From positions 248,001 to 312,000 of the forward strand of contig JANQQF010000038.1 in assembly GCA_028285035.1 (NCBI GenBank): a stretch of 64,000 nucleotides of DNA, given 5' to 3'. The notes under the pieces are model-generated. The model saw only the letters and a program-made list of their open reading frames with translations, made no database searches and had not been told where the DNA came from. The position numbers and the translations under genes were made by a program. Positions 42,152 through 52,800 of the stretch are shown one piece after another. Every line of letters starts with the position of its first letter. Positions within the stretch are counted from its first letter, which is position 1. This DNA comes from Phycisphaerae bacterium (lineage in GTDB: Bacteria; Chloroflexota; Anaerolineae; 4572-78; J111).

Positions 42152-45100
42152 CTATAGTTTGATGACATCTTTTTGTTGAATTTGATTTAAGGCGCGTTGA
42201 ACATCTTGAAGTAATTCGTTTTCTGTGAAAATGTTTTTATGTAACAGAGCTTCAACCTGGCCATTAAGGAACTTACTTTCTTTTGGTGTTAGATCCTTGG
42301 CACTAGCAATAATGATTGGAATGGAGCGAGTTTCTTCTTTATCTTTGAGCGTTTCAACAACCTTAAATCCATCCATTTCAGGCATACTCAAGTCAAGAAT
42401 AATTAGATCTGGCCTATCTTGTTGGACAAATTTTAGACCATCTTGACCGCTTTGAGCTTCGTGAATGATGTAATTTTGTTGCGCTTCAAGCATGCGTCGG
42501 ATGAGTAGAATATCATCCGCCTGATCATCAATGACCAAGACCTTTACTTGATCTTTATCATTATTGTGGATATGCTCAAGGGCTTTTAAGAGATCGTCTT
42601 CCGTAATTGGTTTGTTTAAGTAACCTGTGGCACCTAATGAGAAACCACGTTTTCTATCACTCACCATACTACAAATAATAACGGGGATAGCCTCTGTCGT
42701 TTGATCTTTCTTTAACTCACGTAGTACAGACCAGCCGTCTCGATCTGGCATGAGTACATCAAGTAAGATCGCCGCTGGATTAGCATCTTTAACCTGCTGA
42801 AGAATGTTTTCCCCATTGCTAATACCGATTAATTCGTATCCCTGTGCTTCTAGAAATCGCTCATACAAACTAATGACGCTTGGATCATCATCAATGGCAA
42901 TGATCGTCTTATTATGTTCTTCCAAGTCAGCTAAAGCCTGTTGTAAGGGCATTTCAATTTCATCAACCATATCTTGATTGATGGGGATTGATACTTTGAA
43001 GATGGACCCTTGCCCACCTCCCGACTCAACCCAGATTTTTCCTTGATGTAGTTCGACAAAATGTCGGCTGATAGGCAAGCCGAGACCTGTCCCCCCAACT
43101 TTTCGAGTGGTACTAGCATCAACCTGAGTGAATTCCTCAAAGATACTTTCGTGATCCTCTTGGGGAATACCTATACCAGTATCTGTCACACTAATCGTAA
43201 GCCATTTGTTGTCTGTGGTTGCTTGGAGAAGAACATAGCCTTCATCAGTGAATTTACAGGCATTGGATACAAGATTAAGAACAATCTGACGTAGTCTTGT
43301 TGGGTCAGCTTGGATGACAGGAAGATTTTCTTGAACATCCTGTTTTAATTCAACAGGTTTATCTTTTACCAGCGCGATAGCGGTTGACATAACCCCTTTG
43401 ATAATCGGCTCAATTTCAACATCTTCAAAATTAAGCTCCATCTTACCTGCCTCAATTTTTGAAAGGTCTAGGATGTTATTAATTAATCCCAACAAATGTT
43501 GCCCACTATTATGGATTGAGGTCAAGTCAGTTTTTTGTAATTCTGTTAATGGCCCATCAATTCCTTTCAGAATCACTCGGGAGAAACCAATAATTGAGTT
43601 CAAAGGTGTACGTAGCTCGTGGCTCATATTGGCCAGGAATTGTGTTTTTAACTTGTCAACCTCTTTTAATTTTTCTGTTGTTTCCTGTTGCTCTTTAAAG
43701 GCTCGTGCATTTTGAATAGCGATAGCAATTTGGTCGGCTAGAAGCTCCATTGTGGCGATATCGCTGTCTGAGAAAGCCTCTGGGTTTTCACTATGAACAT
43801 CTAGAACACCGATTTGTTGGTCCCCAACTTGTAGGGGAATAGCTAATTCGGCTTGAGTATTTGGTAGAAACTGTTGATAATATGGTGTGTCAAAATCAAC
43901 CGGGTTAGCATCTCGAATTACAATGGGCTCTGTTTGTACTGTTGCTTGCCCAATAATACCTGCACTACCTAACTTAACTTTATAATTTGTTGCGAGTAGT
44001 TGTTCACCAACATCTCCGGTGCTCCTGTCTAAGAATGCGATTTGATTTTCCTGATCAATTAAGAATATCTGTACGTGGTAGAAGCCAAATCGCTCTTTAA
44101 TCAGCTCTACAGCTTGATCAAGCATCTCATCCAAAGCGAGAATAGATGTTGCTACCCGGCCAACATCGGCACTTGTACGTAGCTGAAGGGCACGCTCATT
44201 AGTTTCTTCCAGAAGACGATGGTTCTGTAGGATGATGGCCAATTGATCGGCCATTGCGCTGGCTAGGTTAATTTCCCATTCGGTGAAATGATGCTTTTCA
44301 CCAACAGCATCAGCTCCAATCGCCCCAATGACTTGATCATCAATGATGATTGGTACTAACAATAATGAAGCCACGCCACGTTGTCGATTTATATCTCGCA
44401 CTGTTTCAACAAGAGGATCATTCATGACATCTTCAATGGGAAGAGGTCTTTTTGTCTCGATGAGACGATCATATGAGGCATTCCCTTCAATAGGAATAAC
44501 TTGGTTTGTTTTGACTGGCTGGCCATTTTCGAACAAAGCCCTTAAGGATCCTAATTTTCTGTCTTTATCAAAGAACAAAATGCCACCTTGGTTTAGACCA
44601 AGCGTTAACAGCATTTTTTCTAAAACGATATGAAACATTTTCTGTTCGTCTTCGGCAGTTACCAAAGTTCGGCTAACTTGATACAGCGCTTCAGCCTCAT
44701 CACGGGATGTTTGTGTTTGTTCAAACAATCTAGCTGACTCAATGGCTTGGGCTGCTTGATTGGCGATTGCTTCTACAATTTTGACGCGATCTTCTTCCCA
44801 AGCACTGTCATTTGTTTCCATTATCTCAAAATCTAAGGCCCCGATTGAAACACCATCCTGCAGATTGAGAGGCGCAGCTAAGGTTACTTGGCTTTCAGTC
44901 GACTGATTCCCTTTAGACGGAAGATAAAGCTGGAAAGCTCCCTGCTTGTTCCGTTTTTGTGGCGAAGTGAAAGTTATGCCGTTCTCTTCAGAATGAGAGG
45001 AAATGATGATCGGATCTTTTTCGGCAATAACGCGACTGGCAATCGGTGACCACTCTTCTTCCTCGGTTTGAAACATGCCATCAGATGTGAACTGGTAGCC

Positions 45101-48100
45101 AATACTTTGTCGATGTTTATTTACGAACTCTTCCCACTGTTCCTGTACATAGTACTGAGTCATGTTCTGCATTTCATCAAGAGTTTCTTGCGTTTTTTGC
45201 GAAGCAAGTGCAGCAGAGATTGCGTTGGCTAATTGATTAGACATTGATTGCAAGATAGTGATGTCAGCCTCGCTAAAGGCGTTTTTTCGAGTACTTTGCA
45301 CATCTAACGCCCCAATGACTTCTCCCCCGGCGACAAGTGGCAAAGCCATCTCGGAACGGGTGTCTGGGAGCAATGGATTTTTGTAGTGCCCGCCATCCTC
45401 CCCAACATCGACAGCAATTCGCGGCTGTTGGGTCCCCGTAGCTGTCCCAACAATACTTCGACCGCCAACTTCTAGCTTATGCTGCATTGTTAACATTCTT
45501 TGACCAACTTCGCCAGTCGAAGCCTGAACAACTGCATATTTTTTGTATTCATCAATCAAGAATATCGAAACGTGGTGAAAGTCAAATCGGTCTTTTATCA
45601 GATCAACAGATTGACTCAACATTGTATCAAGATCGAGGAAACGTGTTGCCGCTGCAGATACTTCAGATGCAGTTTGTAACAATGTGGCTCGATATTGAGC
45701 CTCCTTGAAAAGGCGTTGATTTTCCAAGGCCACAGCTATTTGTCGTCCAATGTCTTCGTATAAGCGAACCATCTCTATGGGGAAGCTGCGTTGACTACTG
45801 TGACAAACGATGATAAAACCTACAATTTCTCGATTACGCCAAATTGGTACTGAAATCAAACTTTCAATCTCCAATTTTTTGTATAAAGCTTTTTCTGACG
45901 TAGAAAATCTTTCATCAGTTGCTACTTGAGGGGCAATAACCGTTTGTTCACTTTGATGGAGGTAACTGGTCTCGTAACTTTCTAAGGCAAAACGATGACC
46001 ACGTTCCATCGTCACCCAGTCACGCGCTGGATTATCCCAAACAGCCACGATATTTAATTCTGTACTGGTGTCAGTCGCTTCATACATCAAAATCGCAGCG
46101 CCTCGCTCGGGCTGTGTAGCGCAGATGGCGTCTAATCCTAAATCATAAATAACTTCGGATGTTTCAGCCCCTAACAAATCTTGACTGAGATGTGATAGTG
46201 TCTCTGAGTAATACAGAGTTTGTTGTGTCTCTTCAACGAGCTGTAGGTTACGCAGGACAACTGCAACTTGACCAGCTAAGGTTGTAATTTGATTTACAAA
46301 TTGATGATTGGCCTCAAAATTATTTTGTTGACTGACACAGAGCAAGACACCTAACCAAGTTTGCCCGACTCTTAGGGGCACTGCAAAAATAGATTGAGTG
46401 TCACCAAAAATTTGACCAAGATTTGTTTGAGTCGTCTCATTTAATTGAGAGGTAGTAAAAATAGTGGTTTCTTCGGCCTTTAAATGTGGTAAAAAATTAT
46501 ATTCCTTGGCTGTCATAACCCGGTCCATGGCCGATAAACCATTTGTTCGGCTCCAATGGGCTACAACTTCTAATTGTTCGGGGGCACCAACCTCAGTTTG
46601 TGTTAAAAGACCAATAACTAAGCTATCTAACCCTACCTCTTTTTTTGTAATTACACTTTCTGCAAGGGCATCTAAGAGTTCTTCAGGCTGCTGAGCGATA
46701 CTAAACTCGCGTGTCGCATCGTATAATAGCTCTGTTTCTCTCAATGCAGCCTCAGTTTGTTCACGTAACCACAAGTTTTCCAGAATAGCCACAGTTTGAG
46801 TAGCGATGCCCTTTAACATTTCAACGTGATTAGGTGAAATGTTATTAGAGTCGTTATAGAAAAATGTTAATACACCACGTAGACTGCTATGGCGGGCACT
46901 AAATGGTAGTGCGATTACCGATTGTACGGGATTTAAGCTCTCAAACCGAGACAAATCTAACTCTATTTGTGAGCGATTTTTAATGACAGTTTGTTGGTCT
47001 GCTAGGGCTTGAGGTTCCAACATGGGGGAAAGGGTGTTGTAAACAGGTAGGTCAATATTAGTTTCCACATTAGATTTACGCTCTGGAATTGTTGTATCCC
47101 AACGATCAAAACCGTCTCGATCTGTTAGATATATTTCACCAAAACTGGCTCCGACCAACGCTGCGAAGCTCAAAATAATTGTTTGGGCCTCTGTAATTGT
47201 GCTGGCTTGACTTAAGTTTTGATCAATCTCAACAAGAAGAGCCGCCTGATCCCGCTCAGCTTGAATGGAGTCGAATAGTTCGCGGTTTTCAATCGCAGCG
47301 GATAAATGGAGGGCCATCTGCCCAAATAATCCTTCATAATGTGATCCATAAGCCTGTGGTTGGTGGTTTGCTACATTTAGTGTCCCGATCACCTTTCCAT
47401 CAACGACAAGAGGGGCCATCATACAAGAGCGTAATTTTTGTTTTCCCAGCATTTGTAAATCACGAAACTGTTGCCATTCTTCATCAAGAAAATCACTGAC
47501 AACAACAATTTTGCTTTGGCCAACAACTACCTCAGATAGTGTGCCTGTAATTGGAACTTGTGGGCCTAAGGAAATTGAATTGTTTCCATCCAAAGCAGCC
47601 GCTCTAATTTTTTCTCCATCTGCATCGAGTAATCCAATGCCACCGCGATCACCGGCAAATATCTTTGTCACCATTTTTGCCGCAACTTGGAAGATTTCAC
47701 CACGATCTCGAATAAGACTTAACTGTCGACTCATTTCATTGAGTTGGGCCAGTCGTTCGGTTTGTAACTCAGTTTGTATAAGCGTTGCCTTAGTTTGCTC
47801 AAATAATCTTCTGTTTTCAATAGCAATGATTGCCTGACCGGCCAAGGTTTGATAAACACGTTTCTCTTGCTCACTATAAATGTGTGGTGTACGAGTAGAT
47901 ACAGACAAAACACCTTTATACTCTAGGCCCAAAAACATTGGCGTTGAATACAAAGTTATGGCTCCAATGCCTTCATGCATAAACAATCTGAAATTTTCGT
48001 CCATTCGTTTGTCTAACTGGTTGGGACTACTCAAATCTTCAGAGATGAGTGGGTCAAATGGTGGCTTGGCAAAAGATTCAACCAATGGAAACATTGATGC

Positions 48101-49801
48101 GGTAATCTTTGAGCCTACTGGCAATATTTGATCCGATTCTTTGTCCCAACTTGCGACAATCGTAACTGCTTCAGCTGTCAAATTTTCATTATTTTGTAAT
48201 ATCGCTGGATCCAAAAGTGAGATACTGACACGATCAACATTAAATTCTTTGACGTGGGTCAAGACAACGTTAAAAATTTCATCTAGGTCATTTGTTTCAA
48301 CAAGTGCTCGACTTATCTCATACAATTTTTGCGTTTCAGCCAAGGCAGCTTCTGTTTTCTGGAATTGCAAAGCATTATCAATAGCCACAGCAACCTGGGC
48401 GATAATAGCTTGAGCTACCTGTAGTTCGTTTGAATTGTAAGCTCGATCAGCATCATAGTGCCCGATTTCTAATAGGCCGATAACCTCATTACGGACGAGA
48501 AGGGGGAATATGGCCACAGTTAATAGGCCCATCTCTTTATGTCTGGCTTGACGATCAAGTAGATTATCTTGCTGTAAGGTTTCTATTAAAACAGTTGGTT
48601 GGGTTAATAGTTTGGACAAACTGGCATCATTTGTCGGGGAAACGTGAGACGCACGATTTTGAAATAATAGTTTGTTATTTTCTCGGACCATTACTCGTTG
48701 TCCGATAAATGTATTGGTTGTTGAGTCTAATAAAATTACCCCACCTTGATCAGCCTGCAAATAAATCATCATCTGTTCAGTTAAAATACCGTAGATTTGT
48801 TCAAGATCTATGGTTTCAGATAGTCTTTGGCTGGCTGAAAATAGTAGAGATAACTCTTGCGTCTGGGCCTGAGTTTGCTGAATAAGTCGAGCATTCTCTA
48901 AGGCTAACGCAACCTGAGTGCTCACCTCCTCTAATAAACGCTGATCATCGGCTGTCCATTCATCTTGCTCTAAATCACTAGCAATTCCCAAAACACCAAT
49001 GGTTTCACCGTATAACTGAATAGGGGCTACTAACTCCTTAGCTTCTGAATTATGATCATTAGCCAAAACTTCGGTATTCTGTTTAGCGATTGCCAAACGA
49101 GCCGTTGAACTGAGTTCATCAGAAACAATGATTTCGTTGTTTCGGTTATAACTGTAACCCACCCCTGAAATGGGATCGACCCCACTTTGGCCGTGCCCAA
49201 TATCTGTCTGGCGTTGTAAGTTATAAAGAATTCTTATTTCTTGTAGATCGTTTTCTAGCTCTTCAACAGTTTGATTGTGACGGATTGTTGTTGCCATTAA
49301 GTGAGCTAGGGTATCCAGAAATTGACGATCTGCTGGCGGGAAACTTGCTGTTTTGTCATGTTGAACTCGAAGAACACCCAGAATGACTTCATCCTCACTA
49401 GCAGCTAGTGGCAAGGCAATCTCTGATCTTATTGGTGTTGCCTCTGGTGCGGGCGCCTGTGTGGCATAAGGCCCTTTATGCAAATTTGTGATATAGATGA
49501 TTTGTTTTTTGCGAACAGTATCACTAACAATGTTTCGGGTTTCAATCGAAAAGATGTCAGGTAGATTTATGATTGTTAAATCAGTCTCGCCAACGGCTAA
49601 GTATCGCCACAAGTCCTGTCCATAGGGTGAGAGACGATAGATTTGAGCCGTTTGATAACCTAGCTGAGCATGTAGTGCGTTTAAGGTTGCTTCTAGTACT
49701 TGCTCGGTTTTATCGCCACGAGCTAAACCTTGGCTAAGATTTTCAATTATTTTTAGTTGACCACTATGCTTATCGCGACGAGATGTTGTGCGTTGGCTCA
49801 T
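42152..49801 (-). CDS. giant multi-GAF hybrid histidine kinase (about 12 GAF, HisKA, HATPase, two REC)
   Basis: The 2549-aa soluble protein is an array of about twelve GAF domains. Each ends in a helix like QxAxAIENARLF and is joined to the next by a coiled linker. HisKA follows, with His2061 (NMSHELRTPLNS), then HATPase (FTQVDASTTRKVGGTGLGLPISR) and two receivers with Asp2348 (LLDVLMPDRDG) and Asp2470 (LDLSMPEMDG). The two receivers suggest an internal phosphorelay. No membrane segment is seen, so ligands are intracellular. Two GAFs are of a subclass shared with the neighbours. ATG 49801 overlaps the stop of the upstream GAF gene by 4 bp. Confidence 0.92.
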   Translation of the reverse strand: MSQRTTSRRDKHSGQLKIIENLSQGLARGDKTEQVLEATLNALHAQLGYQTAQIYRLSPYGQDLWRYLAVGETDLTIINLPDIFSIETRNIVSDTVRKKQIIYITNLHKGPYATQAPAPEATPIRSEIALPLAASEDEVILGVLRVQHDKTASFPPADRQFLDTLAHLMATTIRHNQTVEELENDLQEIRILYNLQRQTDIGHGQSGVDPISGVGYSYNRNNEIIVSDELSSTARLAIAKQNTEVLANDHNSEAKELVAPIQLYGETIGVLGIASDLEQDEWTADDQRLLEEVSTQVALALENARLIQQTQAQTQELSLLFSASQRLSETIDLEQIYGILTEQMMIYLQADQGGVILLDSTTNTFIGQRVMVRENNKLLFQNRASHVSPTNDASLSKLLTQPTVLIETLQQDNLLDRQARHKEMGLLTVAIFPLLVRNEVIGLLEIGHYDADRAYNSNELQVAQAIIAQVAVAIDNALQFQKTEAALAETQKLYEISRALVETNDLDEIFNVVLTHVKEFNVDRVSISLLDPAILQNNENLTAEAVTIVASWDKESDQILPVGSKITASMFPLVESFAKPPFDPLISEDLSSPNQLDKRMDENFRLFMHEGIGAITLYSTPMFLGLEYKGVLSVSTRTPHIYSEQEKRVYQTLAGQAIIAIENRRLFEQTKATLIQTELQTERLAQLNEMSRQLSLIRDRGEIFQVAAKMVTKIFAGDRGGIGLLDADGEKIRAAALDGNNSISLGPQVPITGTLSEVVVGQSKIVVVSDFLDEEWQQFRDLQMLGKQKLRSCMMAPLVVDGKVIGTLNVANHQPQAYGSHYEGLFGQMALHLSAAIENRELFDSIQAERDQAALLVEIDQNLSQASTITEAQTIILSFAALVGASFGEIYLTDRDGFDRWDTTIPERKSNVETNIDLPVYNTLSPMLEPQALADQQTVIKNRSQIELDLSRFESLNPVQSVIALPFSARHSSLRGVLTFFYNDSNNISPNHVEMLKGIATQTVAILENLWLREQTEAALRETELLYDATREFSIAQQPEELLDALAESVITKKEVGLDSLVIGLLTQTEVGAPEQLEVVAHWSRTNGLSAMDRVMTAKEYNFLPHLKAEETTIFTTSQLNETTQTNLGQIFGDTQSIFAVPLRVGQTWLGVLLCVSQQNNFEANHQFVNQITTLAGQVAVVLRNLQLVEETQQTLYYSETLSHLSQDLLGAETSEVIYDLGLDAICATQPERGAAILMYEATDTSTELNIVAVWDNPARDWVTMERGHRFALESYETSYLHQSEQTVIAPQVATDERFSTSEKALYKKLEIESLISVPIWRNREIVGFIIVCHSSQRSFPIEMVRLYEDIGRQIAVALENQRLFKEAQYRATLLQTASEVSAAATRFLDLDTMLSQSVDLIKDRFDFHHVSIFLIDEYKKYAVVQASTGEVGQRMLTMQHKLEVGGRSIVGTATGTQQPRIAVDVGEDGGHYKNPLLPDTRSEMALPLVAGGEVIGALDVQSTRKNAFSEADITILQSMSNQLANAISAALASQKTQETLDEMQNMTQYYVQEQWEEFVNKHRQSIGYQFTSDGMFQTEEEEWSPIASRVIAEKDPIIISSHSEENGITFTSPQKRNKQGAFQLYLPSKGNQSTESQVTLAAPLNLQDGVSIGALDFEIMETNDSAWEEDRVKIVEAIANQAAQAIESARLFEQTQTSRDEAEALYQVSRTLVTAEDEQKMFHIVLEKMLLTLGLNQGGILFFDKDRKLGSLRALFENGQPVKTNQVIPIEGNASYDRLIETKRPLPIEDVMNDPLVETVRDINRQRGVASLLLVPIIIDDQVIGAIGADAVGEKHHFTEWEINLASAMADQLAIILQNHRLLEETNERALQLRTSADVGRVATSILALDEMLDQAVELIKERFGFYHVQIFLIDQENQIAFLDRSTGDVGEQLLATNYKVKLGSAGIIGQATVQTEPIVIRDANPVDFDTPYYQQFLPNTQAELAIPLQVGDQQIGVLDVHSENPEAFSDSDIATMELLADQIAIAIQNARAFKEQQETTEKLKEVDKLKTQFLANMSHELRTPLNSIIGFSRVILKGIDGPLTELQKTDLTSIHNSGQHLLGLINNILDLSKIEAGKMELNFEDVEIEPIIKGVMSTAIALVKDKPVELKQDVQENLPVIQADPTRLRQIVLNLVSNACKFTDEGYVLLQATTDNKWLTISVTDTGIGIPQEDHESIFEEFTQVDASTTRKVGGTGLGLPISRHFVELHQGKIWVESGGGQGSIFKVSIPINQDMVDEIEMPLQQALADLEEHNKTIIAIDDDPSVISLYERFLEAQGYELIGISNGENILQQVKDANPAAILLDVLMPDRDGWSVLRELKKDQTTEAIPVIICSMVSDRKRGFSLGATGYLNKPITEDDLLKALEHIHNNDKDQVKVLVIDDQADDILLIRRMLEAQQNYIIHEAQSGQDGLKFVQQDRPDLIILDLSMPEMDGFKVVETLKDKEETRSIPIIIASAKDLTPKESKFLNGQVEALLHKNIFTENELLQDVQRALNQIQQKDVIKL

Positions 49802-52800
49802 TGGTCACTCCTTTTTTGATCATGCTTATCGTGCCCATTGATTGGCGGCAAAAGATTGATGTATGCCTTTTGGCTAGATGTAGCTGCCCTGATTTCTCGG
49901 ACAGTGGTTTGTAGAATGGTGTCAATATCTGTTGAGGCCCGAACCCTGGTGGTAATTTCTTTGATCAATGCTTCCCTACGCGCTGTTCGTTGACTCTCTT
50001 GATATCGCCAAGCATTATCTAAAGCTAATGCTGTTTGATCGACAAATGCTCTTAATAATCCGATTTGGCTATCCTCTAAAACCTGTGATTGATTTTTAAA
50101 TCCGGCTTCTACAATGCCAATAGGTTTTTGTCGTAACATTAGAGGGGTAATTAAGCGAGTCCAGGTGTTGGCTTGTTTTACCTCATATAAATGATTTTGC
50201 AGACGTTCATCCCAGCCAGTAATGATTTGGGTTTGCCCTTCCTGCATTACTTCAATGGCAAGACTTGTTTCCAAAAGCATTTTTTGTTGATGTAATTTTA
50301 ATTCACTGATCCCAACATTATTAATACTTGAAACTGTATGTTCATTTAGATCAATTTGAGCAAGAATAACATATTCAAAGCCGATAACTCTAGTACACGC
50401 TCGGAAGAAAATATCCAGAATTTCATCAACTTGCAGGGTTCCTGATAAAGCTTGGCTCAACTGCTGTAAAGCAATTGTTTCATGCAGCCGCTCTTCAGCT
50501 TCTTGTTGAGCCTGTTGGGACTCCTCAAAAAGTCGAGCATTAAGAATAGCGTTAGCGACTTGATCCGCCATAATTTGTAGAAGGGTAATGTCCTCTTGGG
50601 AAAAGGCTTCCCGTTGTTCACTTTGAACTGTCAACGCCCCAATGACTTCGTCTCGGCTGATTAAGGGTAGGGCCATTTCAGATCGTGTTTCAGGTAAATC
50701 TGGATTTTCAAAATGGACCGCCTCCTGCCCCACATCAAGCGCTATTCTTGCTTCACGATTAGAAACACTCCAACCGATCATTGAGTCTCCACCAATTTGA
50801 AGCCGGTGATTTTTTGCGAGTTGCCGACGTCCTGGCTCACCTGTTCCCGCCCGTAACACCGCCCATTCATTAGCTGGATCAATAAGGAATAACCCGACAT
50901 AATAAAGGCCAAACTGATCGCGGATCAAATTAACTGACTTGTCGATAAGCTCATCCTCATTAAGAATTGAACTGGCTACTCGAGAAACTTCAGCCCCGAT
51001 TTCTAGTAACGATGAACGCCGTTGAGTTTCTTGCAACAGACGCCTATTTTCCAACCAAATCGTTAGCTGATCAGCCAATAACTCGCTAACCTCTAGATCT
51101 TGATCAGAAAATTGATAATTGGGATCACTTGTAGCGACTCCTATAATTCCAATAACATTGTCTTTTACGGTTAGCGGGGTAAATAAGACCGCCTCAATAT
51201 CATCTTGACTGTATTGATAACCTGCGGTGAGTGGATGCTCTTTTACATTTTCAATAACAAGCGGCTCAGTATTTTTCCTTAAATAATCTGCAATCTGATC
51301 TTGATCTGCTAAAAAATTAAATGATGGGATTTCTTTTTGACCATCAGCATAAAACGCTGATACTTCGTGAATAACGTCCTGTTTATCTAATAAAATCAAG
51401 CTACCACGTTGTAAGCCCAAGAGATTTAGATACTCTTGTAACACTATTTCAAAAATAGTATCTTGATCACTATGGGCGACTAAAGTATTACTAATGTGAT
51501 GCAAAGATTGTGTTCGTTTAAATGTAGTTTGTAGGGCGGTTTCAGTTTGTTTTCTTTCTGTGATATCTCGTAAGATAGAAACTAGCCCTGTAATGTCCCC
51601 ACTTTTATTTTTGATTGACGCGCCACTAATCAGCATATCTAACACTTGATTTGTCTTTGTGAGACGTTTTGTTTCGTAAAGTACCGTTTCATGACGTAAC
51701 ATTCGCTGAAATGCATCTTCTGTTTCAGCTTGACTGTCCTGAGGGATAAAATTGAGGGGCTGTCCCAGTATATCTTTTATTGACCAACCGAATGTTTGTG
51801 AAAATGCATCATTGATGTATGTAATATTCCCTTCGGGGTCATACATAACGATTGGGTCTGGTGATGAGGTTAGCAATAAACGATACCGCTCTTCACTATC
51901 TCGTATTGTATCTTCAGCGCGTTTACGTTCAGTAATATCTTCGATGGCAATTTGTTGCCCTACAATTTGATCTTTATCATCCTGAATCGGGCGTAGTCGT
52001 AAACTTGTTGAAATGACCCGTCCGCTGGCCCTTGTCATCTCTACTTCTTCACCTTGAACTATATCACCCTCAATTAAACGCTGATGAAATCTTTCAGCTT
52101 TTGGCTTTCCTAGCGGCGTATCCGCGTACAAATCAAATATTGAGTGTCCAATGAGCTCGTCTTGATTGTATCCCAGTAAATCGGTCGTGCTGGCATTACT
52201 CATATAAATAACGCCCTGCGTATCTGTGGAAAGATAAGCAATCGGCGAGGTGTCATACAAATTGCGATATCGATTTTCACTTTCTTTAAGAACGGTTTCC
52301 ACCCGTTTTTGCTCGGCGAGTGCGATTTGAGTTTTCTCAAATAGATTTGCATTTTCAATCGAACTGGCGATTTGACTGGCGATTGTTTCTGCTAATTGAA
52401 GCTCTGCCGTTGTAAAGTCTCGATCTACTTCATCCAAGTCAACACCAATGGTTCCAACCACCTCATTTCTCACAATCAGTGGTACAATCATAATTGCTTC
52501 AGTTTCAAGTATCCGGAACATCTCTTTGACATCAGGTGTGCTTAATTCATTAGATGGAGAATATGGTTTTGATACTGCAAATGGTTGACCTTTTTTAATC
52601 ACCTCAAATGCAGAATCACCTGGTTCGATCGGAATAATAAGTCCTTCGGTACTGTCATTTTTGTGCTGTGAATAACTAGCGATTACTTCTAAGTTGGTTT
52701 GTTCATCATTGATAAGTGTTATACCACTACGCCGAGCATTGAAAATAAGTACAATTTCACGGGCGGCGGCTCGAAGCATATCTTGTAGATCCAAAGTTGT